DNA of 64,000 bases from JAWLGZ01 sp041690635 (GTDB lineage: Bacteria; Pseudomonadota; Gammaproteobacteria; Thiohalomonadales; Thiohalomonadaceae), in contig JAWLGZ010000001.1 in assembly GCA_041690635.1 (NCBI GenBank), positions 868,001 through 932,000 on the forward strand, read 5' to 3'. Positions within the stretch are counted from its first letter, which is position 1. Each line of letters opens with the position of its first letter. The position numbers and the translations under genes were made by a program. Of this stretch, positions 18,928 to 28,772 are shown piece after piece. Under the pieces are notes generated by a model. It saw only the letters and a list, made by a program, of their open reading frames with translations. It was not told the DNA's origin and made no database searches.

Positions 18928-21900
18928 ATGGCTGACAAACACCGGTTTCGTTTCCTGCACCCGGCCGCGGTGCTTCTGCTGTTGCTGGCGGGGTTCTTCA
19001 CTGCCGGAGTCCAGGCGGTGGAACTGACCGTGGAGGGTCCCGACGGGGAGCCGATAACCGAGTACCGCTGGCTGGTGGAGGAGGACCTCACCCGCCACAT
19101 CGAACCGGGCAGGACCTGCCTGGAGACGGAGACGATGGAGGAGTGCCTCTCGCTCCAGTTCCACCGCAGCTACATGCCGGTAGTGGCGGAGGGGGACTCC
19201 AGCGATCCGGGGCCGCTCTCCGGCCTGGATCCGACGAAGCGCTACTTCATCTCGGTCCTGCCGGACTCCGGCTACTCGATGGGCGGTGCCCAGGTGGCCA
19301 AGGGCCAGGCATCGGTCACCGTGACCGTCAATGCCGAGCCGGTTCCGCTGGCGCAGATCCGCGTGCTGGTGTTCGAAGACAACTACCCCATCAACAACGC
19401 GCCGGATCTTCCCCAGGAACAGCCCCAGCCGCTGACCGATGAGGAAAAGGCGGCGGGCCGCTTCGACCCCACCCGCTTCTCGGTGCTGCTGTTCGATGCC
19501 GCCGGCCGCTTCGGCGTGGCGGGTGGCCAGATGATCATGGACGCCTTCGGTAACCCCATCGGCACCACCTATGACGCGGACGGCGAGGTGGTCGAGATGG
19601 GCAGCGGCACCATCCACCCGGATGAAAACGGCATCGCAGAGATCAAGAACCTGCCCCCGGGAAAATTTGGCGTGCAGGTGGTGCCGCCCGCCGGTGAAGG
19701 GTGGGCCCAGACCAGCACCATCGAGGGGACCAAGACCATCGACGCCTGGGTGAAGGCCAATGAGCCCCCCTACTTCACCGAGTTCGGACCGCCCGGCCCG
19801 CATGTCTTCGTCGGCTTCGTGCGCAGCTTTGCCGACAGCGATACACTCGCCGGCGGCACCACCATCAGCGGGCAGATCCGCAACATCCACCAGTCCCGTC
19901 CGCCGGAGTACACCTTCTACACCGGGGAGCCGTTCCCCGAGTGCTGGATCGGGCTCAACGACATGGCCGCAGGCATCGGCAAAGGGATCTTCGCCGCTCC
20001 CTGTGACGACGACAGCCGCTTCACCATCCCGAACGTGCCGCCCGGCAGCTACCAGTTGGCGGTGTGGGACAAGAACCTCGACATCGTCTTCGGCTTCTAC
20101 AACTTTACCGTCGACGAGACCGGCGGTACCTGCAACAACGGCCAGAGCTGTGCGTTCGGCGACGTGCCGGTATTCGCCTGGTTCAGCCGGCTCCACAACC
20201 ATGTCTTTTTCGACGCCAACGAGAACGGCATCTGGGACGAAGGCGAGGTGCCGATGCCGGAGCAACTGGTCAACCTGCGCTTCCGCGACGGCAGCATCTA
20301 CCAGAGCATGCCGACCGATTTCGACGGCGCCTCGCCGTTCGAAGAGGTGTTCCCCTTCTTCCACTGGCTGGTGGCCGAGGTGGACTTCGCCCGCTTCAAG
20401 GCGACCGGCGCAACGGTGGTGGTCGATGCCGGCGGTCCGGTGGACCCGAACAACGAGTGGGGCTTCGGGGTGCTCAATCCGCAGCCGCAGTCGGCCGACG
20501 AGGGTGCACCCTATGAGGGCGGCCCCTACCGGGTGGAGACCGGCCCGGTACTGACCCAGGCGTTCCAGGGCTTCCTCGGCCAGTCCAGCGTCATTCAGTG
20601 GGGCAAGAGTGTCTACGACACCGCGGCCGGCGAAAACGGCGGCATCTCCGGCATGGTGTACTACGCGGTCACCCGCGCCGAGGACGACCCGCGCTTTGCC
20701 GCGGCGGAGGAGTGGGAGCCGGGGATCCCGCGCATTCAGGTGAACCTCTACCGGGATTGCGACGGCGACGGCCAGCCGGACCAGCCGGACCCGGAGGGGA
20801 ATGGCTGTCTTGCGCTCACCTCGGAAGGGCACGAGGCGCAACTGGCCGACGTGGACAACTATCCCTACGGCTGGGCTGACGACGGCACGAAAGGACCCGA
20901 AGATCTGGACCGCAATGGCGACGGCACGTTCGACGCCGGCGACGCCATCCAGATCACCTACACCGACAGCTGGGACGACAGCCAGCCCACCGGCTGCCGC
21001 GGCGATGTGTTCTCCTGGCAGGGATACGACACCGACTGCTTCGACGGCCTGCGTAACTTCAACCAGGTGCGTCCCGGTGTCTTCGACGGCGGCTACGCCT
21101 TCGCGGATCTGACCCAGGGCACCTACATCGTCGAGAGCGGCTGGCACCCGGTCTACAAGACGGTGAAGGAGGAGGACCGCAACGTTGACTTCGGCGAGCA
21201 GTACGCCGTCCCGGAACTGCTGCCGGCCGCCTGCGTCGGCGACCGGCATCTGGTGCCCGACACCTTCTCCCTGTTCGACAGCAGCGAGCCCCCCTACCGC
21301 GCCGGCACGATGACGCCGCTCTGCGACCGCAAACAGGTGGCGCTCACCCCGGGCATGAACGCGGTGGCGGAGTTCTTCATGTTCACCTACGTGCCCATTG
21401 CCGGGCGCGCCGTCGGCTTCGTGCTGGACGACCTGGCCAATGAGTTCGACCCCAACTCGCCCATGTTCGGCGAGAAGTACTCACCGCCGTTCGTGCCCAT
21501 CTCCATCCGTGACTGGAGCGGGCGTGAGATTGGGCGCACCTACACCGATCGCTGGGGCAGCTACAACGCGCTGGTGCCCTCCATGTACACCAACAATCTC
21601 TCGAGCCCCGGCGGTATGTCGCCCAACATGCTCATCACCTGCATGAACGCGCCGGGCCGCATCCCCAACCCGGACCACGACCCGGCCGACCCGGCTTCCG
21701 AGCCGACCATGCCGGACCCCTTCTACAATCGGCAGTACAGCCAGTTCTGTTACACCTTCCAGTACATGCCTGGCACCACCACCTACCTGGATACCCCGGT
21801 GGTGCCGGTGGCCGCCTTTGCCGGCCCGGACCAGCACCCGCTCGATTGCGAACTGCCGGACGGCACGCCGGTCATCTGGTCCTCGCACGGGCCCACGGCG

Positions 21901-24024
21901 GCCGGACCCTGGGTCGCCAATGCCGGCGATACCCTCACCCTCATCTCCGCTGGCACGGTCCCGGTACCCAATCCGGCCTGGGACGGCACCGGTGACGAGC
22001 CGAAGCAGATCCCGCGCAACTTCGGGTTCGGCAACGAGCCCGGCACCCTGCGCATCGACGGCCAGCCGGTCGCGGTCTCCGAGTGGAGCGACGCCAGCAT
22101 CACCTTCGAGGTGCCCTACGGCGGCCAGGTGGAGATCACCCGCGCTGACGGGGCGACCTCGGTCACCGGGATCACGGTGACCGTCGGTGGAACGATGGTC
22201 GCAGTGACGCCCGGCGGCTCCATCCAGGAGGCCATCGACCTCGCCCAGCCGGGCGACCTGGTGCTGGTGCCGCCCGGCACCTACGAGGAGCTGGTGGTCA
22301 TGTGGAAACCGGTGCGCCTGCAGGGCTCCGGCGCCGCCACCCTCATCAACGCGGTCAAGGCCCCCGGTGAACGGCTGCTGGCATGGCGCGACAAGGTGGA
22401 GGGACTGATCGCCTCCGGCGCCGTGGACATGCTGCCTTCGCAGGAGGTCGGCCCCGGTCTCCTCGAACCCGGCACCTTCAACACCGAGGAGGGTCCCGCC
22501 ATCATCGTGCTGGCCAAGGACAGCGGCGTCCTCGACGAGGGCGGATTCGTCGCCGACCCGAACGCCCATATCGACGGCTTCACCATCACCGGCGCGGACC
22601 ACGGAGGCGGCATCTTCGTCAACGGCTACGCCCGTCACCTGGCGGTCGCCAACAACCGCATCTTCGGCAACACCGGTGTCTTCGGCGGCGGCATCCGCAT
22701 CGGTCACCCGCAGCTGGTCGCCGAGGACAACGACGGTGGACGCAGCTACGAGGATGCGCAGAACGACTACGTCCGCATTCACCACAACTACATCTCCCGC
22801 AACGGCGCCAACGGCGGTGTCGGCGGCGGTGTCAGCATCAACAACGGCGCCGACCACTATGCGGTGACCGACAACTTCATCTGCGGCAACTTCACCCAGG
22901 GGAACGGCGCCGGTATCGGCCATCTCGGGCTCTCCGACGACGGCCTCATCGCCCGCAACCGCATCCTGTTCAACGAGTCGTTCAATCAGGGGGTGAGCGT
23001 CTCCGGCGGCGGCCTGTTCATCGGCGGCGCGGCGGGGCTCGACGGCCCCGGCTCCCTCAGCGCGGGCGCCGGCAACGTGAAGGTGATCGGCAACCTGATC
23101 CAGGGCAACCTGGCGGGTGCCGGGGACGGTGGCGGTGTGCGCCTCGCCTTCATCAACGGGCAGGAGGTGGTCGGCGATTCCCGCGGCCGCAACTGGCACA
23201 CGGTGGATCTGCTGAACAACCTGATCGTGAACAACGTGGCGGGGCTCGCCGGCGGCGGCGTCTCGCTGCAGGACGCGCTCAAGGTGAACATCCTCAACAA
23301 CACCATCGCCCACAACGACAGCACGGCGACGGCGGGCGAGGCGTTCGCTCCGGGCAGCCCCAACGAGTCCACCCCCCAACCGGCCGGCATCGTCTCCCGG
23401 TCCCACAGCAGCCAGCTGGAGGCGCTGCTGGAGCGGTCGGCCTTCGCCGGCTACCCACGGCCGGATATCACCAACACCATCGTCTGGCAGAACCGGGCGT
23501 TCCACTTCGTCATCGACCCGACGCAGGAGCCGCCGTTCTACGGGCTGCTGCCCGCGCCGGAAGAGGCAATCCACTGGGATCTGGGCGTTATCGGTGCGAC
23601 CGGCAACCTCCAGCCCCGCTACAGCCTGCTCACCGACAACAGCGGCCACGAAGCGAGGTTCAACATCTCCGGTGATCCGGCGTTCGCAGCGCCCTACTTC
23701 AACGGTGACCGGGGGCAGACGCTGGCCGAGATCGAGCACAAGACCAGCATCGCCGCCACACCCGCCTTTGACGAAGGGGGCAACTTCATCCACCTGCGCT
23801 TCGGCCCGCTGACCCTGACAGGTGACTACCACCTGACCGACGGCTCGGCTGCCATCAATGCAGGCACCGGTGCGCCGCTCTTCAGTCACACCGAGCTCAC
23901 GCTCGACTATGACGGAGAGCCACGGCCGTCCAGTGACAGCATCGTCGACATCGGCGCCGACGAGCACCCGTCGCCGGAGGAAGAGACCACCACCACTACC
24001 ACCACCGAGCGAGGAGTACGCTGA
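18928..24024 (+). CDS. Very large secreted protein: SdrD-B-like domains, IPT-like domain and C-terminal parallel beta-helix
   Basis: 1698 residues from the ATG at 18928, which has a GAGGGAAGG site; the frame is open further upstream but lacks a signal peptide there. Signal peptide residues 1-30 (cleavage after GVQA). Prealbumin/SdrD-B-like segments include FFDANENGIWDEGE near 425 and a DGDGQPDQPDPEG segment near 615, both possible calcium loops. An IPT/TIG-like stretch lies near 1030-1090. From about 1090 to 1690 there are pectate-lyase-like right-handed beta-helix coils with many N-N-x-I and GGG turns, ending in DIGADEH and a Thr-rich tail. Probably extracellular; export route unproven. Its stop overlaps the next ATG, so it leads the multicopper operon. 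Confidence 0.82.
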   Translation: MADKHRFRFLHPAAVLLLLLAGFFTAGVQAVELTVEGPDGEPITEYRWLVEEDLTRHIEPGRTCLETETMEECLSLQFHRSYMPVVAEGDSSDPGPLSGLDPTKRYFISVLPDSGYSMGGAQVAKGQASVTVTVNAEPVPLAQIRVLVFEDNYPINNAPDLPQEQPQPLTDEEKAAGRFDPTRFSVLLFDAAGRFGVAGGQMIMDAFGNPIGTTYDADGEVVEMGSGTIHPDENGIAEIKNLPPGKFGVQVVPPAGEGWAQTSTIEGTKTIDAWVKANEPPYFTEFGPPGPHVFVGFVRSFADSDTLAGGTTISGQIRNIHQSRPPEYTFYTGEPFPECWIGLNDMAAGIGKGIFAAPCDDDSRFTIPNVPPGSYQLAVWDKNLDIVFGFYNFTVDETGGTCNNGQSCAFGDVPVFAWFSRLHNHVFFDANENGIWDEGEVPMPEQLVNLRFRDGSIYQSMPTDFDGASPFEEVFPFFHWLVAEVDFARFKATGATVVVDAGGPVDPNNEWGFGVLNPQPQSADEGAPYEGGPYRVETGPVLTQAFQGFLGQSSVIQWGKSVYDTAAGENGGISGMVYYAVTRAEDDPRFAAAEEWEPGIPRIQVNLYRDCDGDGQPDQPDPEGNGCLALTSEGHEAQLADVDNYPYGWADDGTKGPEDLDRNGDGTFDAGDAIQITYTDSWDDSQPTGCRGDVFSWQGYDTDCFDGLRNFNQVRPGVFDGGYAFADLTQGTYIVESGWHPVYKTVKEEDRNVDFGEQYAVPELLPAACVGDRHLVPDTFSLFDSSEPPYRAGTMTPLCDRKQVALTPGMNAVAEFFMFTYVPIAGRAVGFVLDDLANEFDPNSPMFGEKYSPPFVPISIRDWSGREIGRTYTDRWGSYNALVPSMYTNNLSSPGGMSPNMLITCMNAPGRIPNPDHDPADPASEPTMPDPFYNRQYSQFCYTFQYMPGTTTYLDTPVVPVAAFAGPDQHPLDCELPDGTPVIWSSHGPTAAGPWVANAGDTLTLISAGTVPVPNPAWDGTGDEPKQIPRNFGFGNEPGTLRIDGQPVAVSEWSDASITFEVPYGGQVEITRADGATSVTGITVTVGGTMVAVTPGGSIQEAIDLAQPGDLVLVPPGTYEELVVMWKPVRLQGSGAATLINAVKAPGERLLAWRDKVEGLIASGAVDMLPSQEVGPGLLEPGTFNTEEGPAIIVLAKDSGVLDEGGFVADPNAHIDGFTITGADHGGGIFVNGYARHLAVANNRIFGNTGVFGGGIRIGHPQLVAEDNDGGRSYEDAQNDYVRIHHNYISRNGANGGVGGGVSINNGADHYAVTDNFICGNFTQGNGAGIGHLGLSDDGLIARNRILFNESFNQGVSVSGGGLFIGGAAGLDGPGSLSAGAGNVKVIGNLIQGNLAGAGDGGGVRLAFINGQEVVGDSRGRNWHTVDLLNNLIVNNVAGLAGGGVSLQDALKVNILNNTIAHNDSTATAGEAFAPGSPNESTPQPAGIVSRSHSSQLEALLERSAFAGYPRPDITNTIVWQNRAFHFVIDPTQEPPFYGLLPAPEEAIHWDLGVIGATGNLQPRYSLLTDNSGHEARFNISGDPAFAAPYFNGDRGQTLAEIEHKTSIAATPAFDEGGNFIHLRFGPLTLTGDYHLTDGSAAINAGTGAPLFSHTELTLDYDGEPRPSSDSIVDIGADEHPSPEEETTTTTTTERGVR

Positions 24025-25244
24025 TGAAGGGCATCCATACCACCTTCGTACTCGCCGGCACCGCCCTCCTGTGGGCGGCCGGCGCCGGCCAGCCGGCCCA
24101 GGCGGCGGTCCTGGTGCAGTGTCCCGGCGATCTGAACGGTGACGCGGTCCACGACGAGCGGTTCGACGAGACCCAGCCGGAGAACGTGCGCTGCATGCAC
24201 CTGGCAGCGGGCGACGGCTTCGCCAGGATGGGCGACGGCAGCGTGCAGTACGTCTTCAGCTTCGCCGACATCACCGGCACGCCCGAGCGCCGGGCCATGC
24301 AGGCGGGAATGCTGGCGGCCCAGAGTCCCGCACCGACCATCGTGCTGAAGGAGAACGAGGAGTTCTACCTCACGCTGACCAACGTCGGCATGGTGATGCG
24401 CCCGGACCTGTTCGACCCCCATACGGTCCATTTCCACGGCTTTCCCAACGCCTCGGCGATCCTCGACGGCGTTCCGGATGCCAGCATCTCGGTCAACATG
24501 GGGGCGAGTCTCACCTACTTCTACAAACTGGCCGAGCCCGGCACCTACATGTACCACTGCCATGTGGAGGCGACCGAGCACATGCAGATGGGCATGCTCG
24601 GCAACCTCTACGTCAAGCCGGCACAGAACGGTACGCCCATGACCTACGAGGGCAGGGAGTACACCCAGTTCGTCTACAACGACGGCGACGGCTCCACCGG
24701 CTACGACGTGGAGTATCCGATCCAGATCGGTTCGTTCGATCACCTCTTCCACGAGGCGAGCCTCGCCACCCAGCCGCTGGGCTTCGCGGCGATGCGTGAC
24801 ACCTATCCGCTGCTCAACGGACGCGGCTATCCCGACACCGTGCACCCGGGGGCACTGCCCGCACTCGACGAGGAGTTCGGCGGCAAGGTGGTGCAGGAGG
24901 TCAGTTCGCTGGTCGAGGCGGAGCAGGGCCAGAAGATCCTGCTCCGCATCTCCAACCTCAACATCACCAACTTCTACACCCTGACCGCCCTCGGCCTGCC
25001 GATGCGGGTGGTCGGTGAAGGGGCGCGACTGCTGCGCGGACCGGACGGCAAGGATCTCGACTACCTGACCGGTTCGGTGACCCTCGGGGGCGGCGAGGCG
25101 GTGGACGTGATTATCGATACCGCGCAGGCGGAACCGGGCACCTACTTCCTCTACACCACCAACCTCAACTATCTGAGCAACAACGATGAGGACTTCGGCG
25201 GCATGATGACCGAGATCCGGATCGCTGAAGCCACGGCCCTGTAA
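24024..25244 (+). CDS. Multicopper oxidase-like protein 1 (carries HCH type-1/type-3 motif)
   Basis: 406 residues; ATG overlaps the preceding stop (TGATG). Signal peptide 1-27. A cupredoxin domain with H133-T-V-H136-F-H138-G and the downstream motif H178-C179-H180 ... H186 ... M191 (HCH, five residues, His, four residues, Met). These are ligands of the type-1 and part of the trinuclear copper sites. The spacing between HCH and the second His is two residues longer than the usual HCHxxxH. The second domain (220-400) has no further paired His motifs. Such proteins oxidise metals, phenols or organic compounds in the periplasm or outside the cell. Substrate unknown. Confidence 0.82.
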   Translation: MKGIHTTFVLAGTALLWAAGAGQPAQAAVLVQCPGDLNGDAVHDERFDETQPENVRCMHLAAGDGFARMGDGSVQYVFSFADITGTPERRAMQAGMLAAQSPAPTIVLKENEEFYLTLTNVGMVMRPDLFDPHTVHFHGFPNASAILDGVPDASISVNMGASLTYFYKLAEPGTYMYHCHVEATEHMQMGMLGNLYVKPAQNGTPMTYEGREYTQFVYNDGDGSTGYDVEYPIQIGSFDHLFHEASLATQPLGFAAMRDTYPLLNGRGYPDTVHPGALPALDEEFGGKVVQEVSSLVEAEQGQKILLRISNLNITNFYTLTALGLPMRVVGEGARLLRGPDGKDLDYLTGSVTLGGGEAVDVIIDTAQAEPGTYFLYTTNLNYLSNNDEDFGGMMTEIRIAEATAL

Positions 25245-25255
25245 GGAGACGAGCC

Positions 25256-26566
25256 ATGCGCATGACAGGGAAGGCCTTCGCCACCCGCCTGCTGTCGTTC
25301 CTCATGGCGGCATTGATCGCCGCAGCGCCCGGGGTGCTTCGGGCCGAAATCGCCGGGGTGACCGGAACCAGCTTCAACCTGGTCGCCTCGGAGGGGCACA
25401 TCACCACCGCCGACGGCGACAGCATTCTGACCTGGGGCTACGGTCTTGCAGAAGGCGGCAACATGCAGTACCCGGGCCCGACGCTGTTGGTGAATCAGGG
25501 TGACGCAATCACGGTCAACCTCACCAACAACCTCGAGGTGCCGGTCTCCCTCATCTTTCCCGGCCAGCGCGGGGTGTCGGCAGAGCCGGTGTCGGGGGAG
25601 AGCTCCGAGGGGCTGCTGACCCTGCAGGCCGAGCCCGGTGCCACCGTCCGCTACAGCTTCTCCGCGGACCACGCCGGCACCTACCTCTATCACAGCGGCA
25701 CCCGGCCGGACCTGCAGGTGGAGATGGGGCTTGTCGGCGCCCTCATCGTGCGCCCGGCCGCCGCCAACCAGGCCTACGCCCACCCGGACACCGCCTTCGA
25801 CCACGAGTATCTGTTCCTGCTGTCGCAGATGGACCCCTCCATCCACCAGCAGGTGGCCTTCGGCGGCTATGACCAGGTGGACATGACCGGGTACGACCCG
25901 GTGCTCTGGTTCATCAACGGCCGTAGCGCCCCCGACACCCTGCTGCCCAATCACACCCCCTGGCTGCCGTTCCAGCCCTATAACAGCTTCCCGCGCACCC
26001 GCCCGGGAGAGAGGGTGCTGATGCGGGTCATCGGTGGCGACAACTATCTGCATCCGTTCCACACCCACGGCAACCACATGAAGCTGGTCGCCCGCGACGG
26101 CCGACTGCTCGAGAGCACCCCCGGCGCCGGCGCCGACCTGGCCCGCGAGGACTACACCCTGCAGGTGGTGCCGGGCGCAACCTACGACGCCCTGTGGCAC
26201 TGGACCGGCGAGAAGCTCGGCTGGGACATCTACGGCACCGGCGACGGTTACGCGCATGACTGTATCGACACCACCGGCGACGGCTTCGACGACACCACCC
26301 ACGAGTGGTGCGAAGACCACGGCAAACCGCTGCCGGTGGTACTTCCGGAGCTCCAGGACCTCACCTTCGGCGGCTTTTACAGCGGCAGTCCGTTCCTCGG
26401 CGCCTTCGGCACACTGCCGGTCGGCGAGGGCGGACTGAACCTGCACGGCGGCCTGTTCTTCATGTGGCACTCCCACACCGAAAAGGAGCTGGTCAACAAC
26501 GACATCTTCCCCGGCGGGATGATGACGATGATGGTGGTGGAGCCGCCCGGCACCCCGATCCCCTGA
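25256..26566 (+). CDS. Multicopper oxidase-like protein 2 (HxxHxH present, cysteine replaced by serine)
   Basis: 436 residues, AAGGAGACGAGCC before the ATG. Signal peptide 1-30. Two cupredoxin domains: the first has LYHSGTRPDLQVEMG in place of a copper motif. The second carries H266-P-F-H269-T-H271-G-N-H274 and the C-terminal H405-S406-H407 ... PGGMM segment. In canonical oxidases this HxH is HCH; here Ser replaces the type-1 Cys, so a normal type-1 centre cannot form. It may hold a type-2/type-3 cluster only or act with protein 1. It follows protein 1 by 11 bases, in the same operon. Confidence 0.8.
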   Translation: MRMTGKAFATRLLSFLMAALIAAAPGVLRAEIAGVTGTSFNLVASEGHITTADGDSILTWGYGLAEGGNMQYPGPTLLVNQGDAITVNLTNNLEVPVSLIFPGQRGVSAEPVSGESSEGLLTLQAEPGATVRYSFSADHAGTYLYHSGTRPDLQVEMGLVGALIVRPAAANQAYAHPDTAFDHEYLFLLSQMDPSIHQQVAFGGYDQVDMTGYDPVLWFINGRSAPDTLLPNHTPWLPFQPYNSFPRTRPGERVLMRVIGGDNYLHPFHTHGNHMKLVARDGRLLESTPGAGADLAREDYTLQVVPGATYDALWHWTGEKLGWDIYGTGDGYAHDCIDTTGDGFDDTTHEWCEDHGKPLPVVLPELQDLTFGGFYSGSPFLGAFGTLPVGEGGLNLHGGLFFMWHSHTEKELVNNDIFPGGMMTMMVVEPPGTPIP

Positions 26567-26606
26567 GCGCCGCCGACAACGAACCAAGGAGAGGAGCATC
26601 ATCGCC

Positions 26607-28772
26607 ATGCACGCAAGATATTCGCGAATCGCGCTCGCCGTGGCCGGCGCGCTGGGAGTGGTGGGGGCTGAGGCGGCCGAGGTGTGGCTCTGTGCCGAAC
26701 GCTTCGTCAAGCCGTTGCCGGACGGTTCGGAGGTCACGATGTGGGGCTTCGCCGAGGCGGTGCCCGAGGACGGGACCGTGGTCTGCGGCACACCGGGCGT
26801 GCCCGGCCCGCGCCTCGACATTCCGGCAGACGATCCCGGTCTCAAGGTGCATCTGCAAAACAACCTCGGGCGGCCGGTCTCGCTGGTGATCCCCGGCCAG
26901 GCGGCGGCGATGACCCCGGTCATGTTCACCGATGACACCGGGCGTCAGCGGGTACGCTCCTTCACCCACGAAACCGAACCGGGGACGACCGGCACCTATG
27001 AATGGCCCGACCTGCGCCCGGGCACCTACGCCTACCACAGCGGCACCCACCCGCAGGTGCAGGTGCAGATGGGGCTGTACGGCGCGGCGGTCAGGAACGC
27101 CGCCGCGGGCGAGGCCTATGACGGCATCGGCTTTGACCACGAACTGCTGCTGCTCTACAGCGAGATCGACCCGGCGCTGCACGAGGCGGTGGACCCGCTC
27201 GATGCGGGAGCCGAACCGGTCTACGGCACCGACGCCTATCCGAGCACCATCAATTACCGGCCCCGCTGGTTCCTGGTCAACGGTGAGCCGTTCACCCTTG
27301 GCAGCGCCCCGCTCGATGCCGGCCGCGCCGGGGAGCGCACCCTGGTGCGGCTGCTCAACCTCGGCCTGAAGAACCACGTCGCCGCCTTCGCCGGCCTGCA
27401 TGCGCGCGTGGTGGCCGAGGACGGCTACGCCTATCGCTACCCGCGGGAGCAGTACTCGGTGCTGCTGCCCGCCGGCAAGAGCCGCGACCTGCTGCTCCTG
27501 CCGGAGGCGGAGGGCACCTACGCGGTCTACGACCGGGCCCTCGCCCTCTCCAACGCCGGGGCGGCAGACGGCGGACTCTTCACCCATCTTGTGGTGGGCG
27601 ACGGGGAACCGCCGCCCAACTCGCCGCCGACGGCGGTGGATGACGGCTACACGGCGGTGATCGGAGAGGCGCTGGTGGTGGCGCCCCCGGGGGTGCTCGG
27701 CAACGACAGTGACGCCGACGGCGATGCGTTGACGGCGGTACTGGTGCAGGCGCCGGCCGAAGGGAGCCTGGAGCTGGCTGCCGACGGCGGCTTCACCTAC
27801 ACCCCGGCGCCGGAAGCCACCGGTACGTTCGAGTTCACCTATGCCGCCTTCGACGGCGAAGCGGAGAGCGCACCGGCCACGGTCACCCTCACGGTGTTGG
27901 CGGCGCCCAACCAGCCGCCGGTGGCAACGGCGGACGAATACACCGTGGAGGAGGATGGGGTACTCACGGTGGCCGCACCCGGCGTACTCGGTAACGACAG
28001 CGATCCGGAGGGCGGGGAGCTCACCGCAATTCTGGCCGCCGATGTTGCCCACGGTACGCTCGCGCTGGCGGCGGACGGCGCCTTCACCTATACGCCTGAA
28101 CCGGACTTCAACGGGGAGGACGGCTTCAGTTACCGCGCCAGCGACGGTATCGACAGCAGCGACCCGGTCGCGGTCACCCTCACTGTCACCGCGGTGAACG
28201 ACACGCCCGTGGCCGGCGACGACAGCTACGCGGCCGTCGCCGGCGAGCCCCTGACGGTAACTGCACCGGGCGTGCTCGAAAACGACAGCGATGTGGACGG
28301 CGATGCGCTGACCGCGGTGCTGATCGACGGCCCCGGCCACGGGACGCTCGACCTCGCCGCCGACGGCGGCTTCACCTACACCGCCGAAGAGACCTTCTCC
28401 GGGAGCGTGCAGTTCACCTATGCGGCAAGCGACGGTGAGCTGGAGAGTGCACCGGCCACGGTGACTATCGAGGTCTCTCCCGCTGCGGAGAATCAGCCGC
28501 CGGTGGCGAACGACGACTACGCCCTGACGCAGCGCGGCGTGCCGGTCACCATCGAGGTGCTGGCCAACGACAGCGACCCGGACGGCGCGCTTGACCCTGC
28601 GTCGGTGACGCTCACCTCCCAGCCGCGCAGCGGCAGTGCGGAGGTCAATCCCGACGGCACGGTCACCTTCACCCCCGCGGTGAGCGGCAGCGTCTCCTTC
28701 ACCTACACCGTGGCGGATGACCTGGGGGCGGTCTCCAACACCGCCACCATCCGTGTGGACACCACCCGATGA
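26607..28772 (+). CDS. Cupredoxin-like (copper-site-lacking) protein with four cadherin-like tandem repeats
   Basis: 721 residues; AAGGAGAGGAGC precedes the ATG. Signal peptide 1-23. Residues 25-335 resemble the two-domain architecture of protein 2 (TYAYHSGTHPQVQVQMGLYG matches its first domain), but no HxH copper motifs are visible, so it is probably non-catalytic. From about 340 to the end come four Ig/cadherin-like (tandem-95/Big_9 type) repeats of about 95 residues, each with a (PP/TP)VAxDD-Y start and a VLxNDSDxDGD calcium-type loop. These look like adhesion or scaffold domains for surface display. The stop overlaps the next gene start. Confidence 0.8.
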   Translation: MHARYSRIALAVAGALGVVGAEAAEVWLCAERFVKPLPDGSEVTMWGFAEAVPEDGTVVCGTPGVPGPRLDIPADDPGLKVHLQNNLGRPVSLVIPGQAAAMTPVMFTDDTGRQRVRSFTHETEPGTTGTYEWPDLRPGTYAYHSGTHPQVQVQMGLYGAAVRNAAAGEAYDGIGFDHELLLLYSEIDPALHEAVDPLDAGAEPVYGTDAYPSTINYRPRWFLVNGEPFTLGSAPLDAGRAGERTLVRLLNLGLKNHVAAFAGLHARVVAEDGYAYRYPREQYSVLLPAGKSRDLLLLPEAEGTYAVYDRALALSNAGAADGGLFTHLVVGDGEPPPNSPPTAVDDGYTAVIGEALVVAPPGVLGNDSDADGDALTAVLVQAPAEGSLELAADGGFTYTPAPEATGTFEFTYAAFDGEAESAPATVTLTVLAAPNQPPVATADEYTVEEDGVLTVAAPGVLGNDSDPEGGELTAILAADVAHGTLALAADGAFTYTPEPDFNGEDGFSYRASDGIDSSDPVAVTLTVTAVNDTPVAGDDSYAAVAGEPLTVTAPGVLENDSDVDGDALTAVLIDGPGHGTLDLAADGGFTYTAEETFSGSVQFTYAASDGELESAPATVTIEVSPAAENQPPVANDDYALTQRGVPVTIEVLANDSDPDGALDPASVTLTSQPRSGSAEVNPDGTVTFTPAVSGSVSFTYTVADDLGAVSNTATIRVDTTR

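Noticed and set aside
18901..21249. A 782-codon minus-strand frame
   Set aside because: Antisense shadow of the N-terminal half of the same gene; no recognisable domain.
21481..23967. A 828-codon open frame on the minus strand inside the giant secreted-protein gene
   Set aside because: It is a GC-rich shadow of the plus-strand gene, with no start context or domain and composition (Val/Gly/Asp/Arg-rich) typical of antisense frames.
23985..24010. ACC-type microsatellite at the end of the giant gene
   Set aside because: It encodes a short Thr run; too short to claim phase variation.
25169..28340. Two long minus-strand frames (589 and 615 codons)
   Set aside because: Shadows of multicopper genes 1-3, which have clear signal peptides and motifs on the plus strand.
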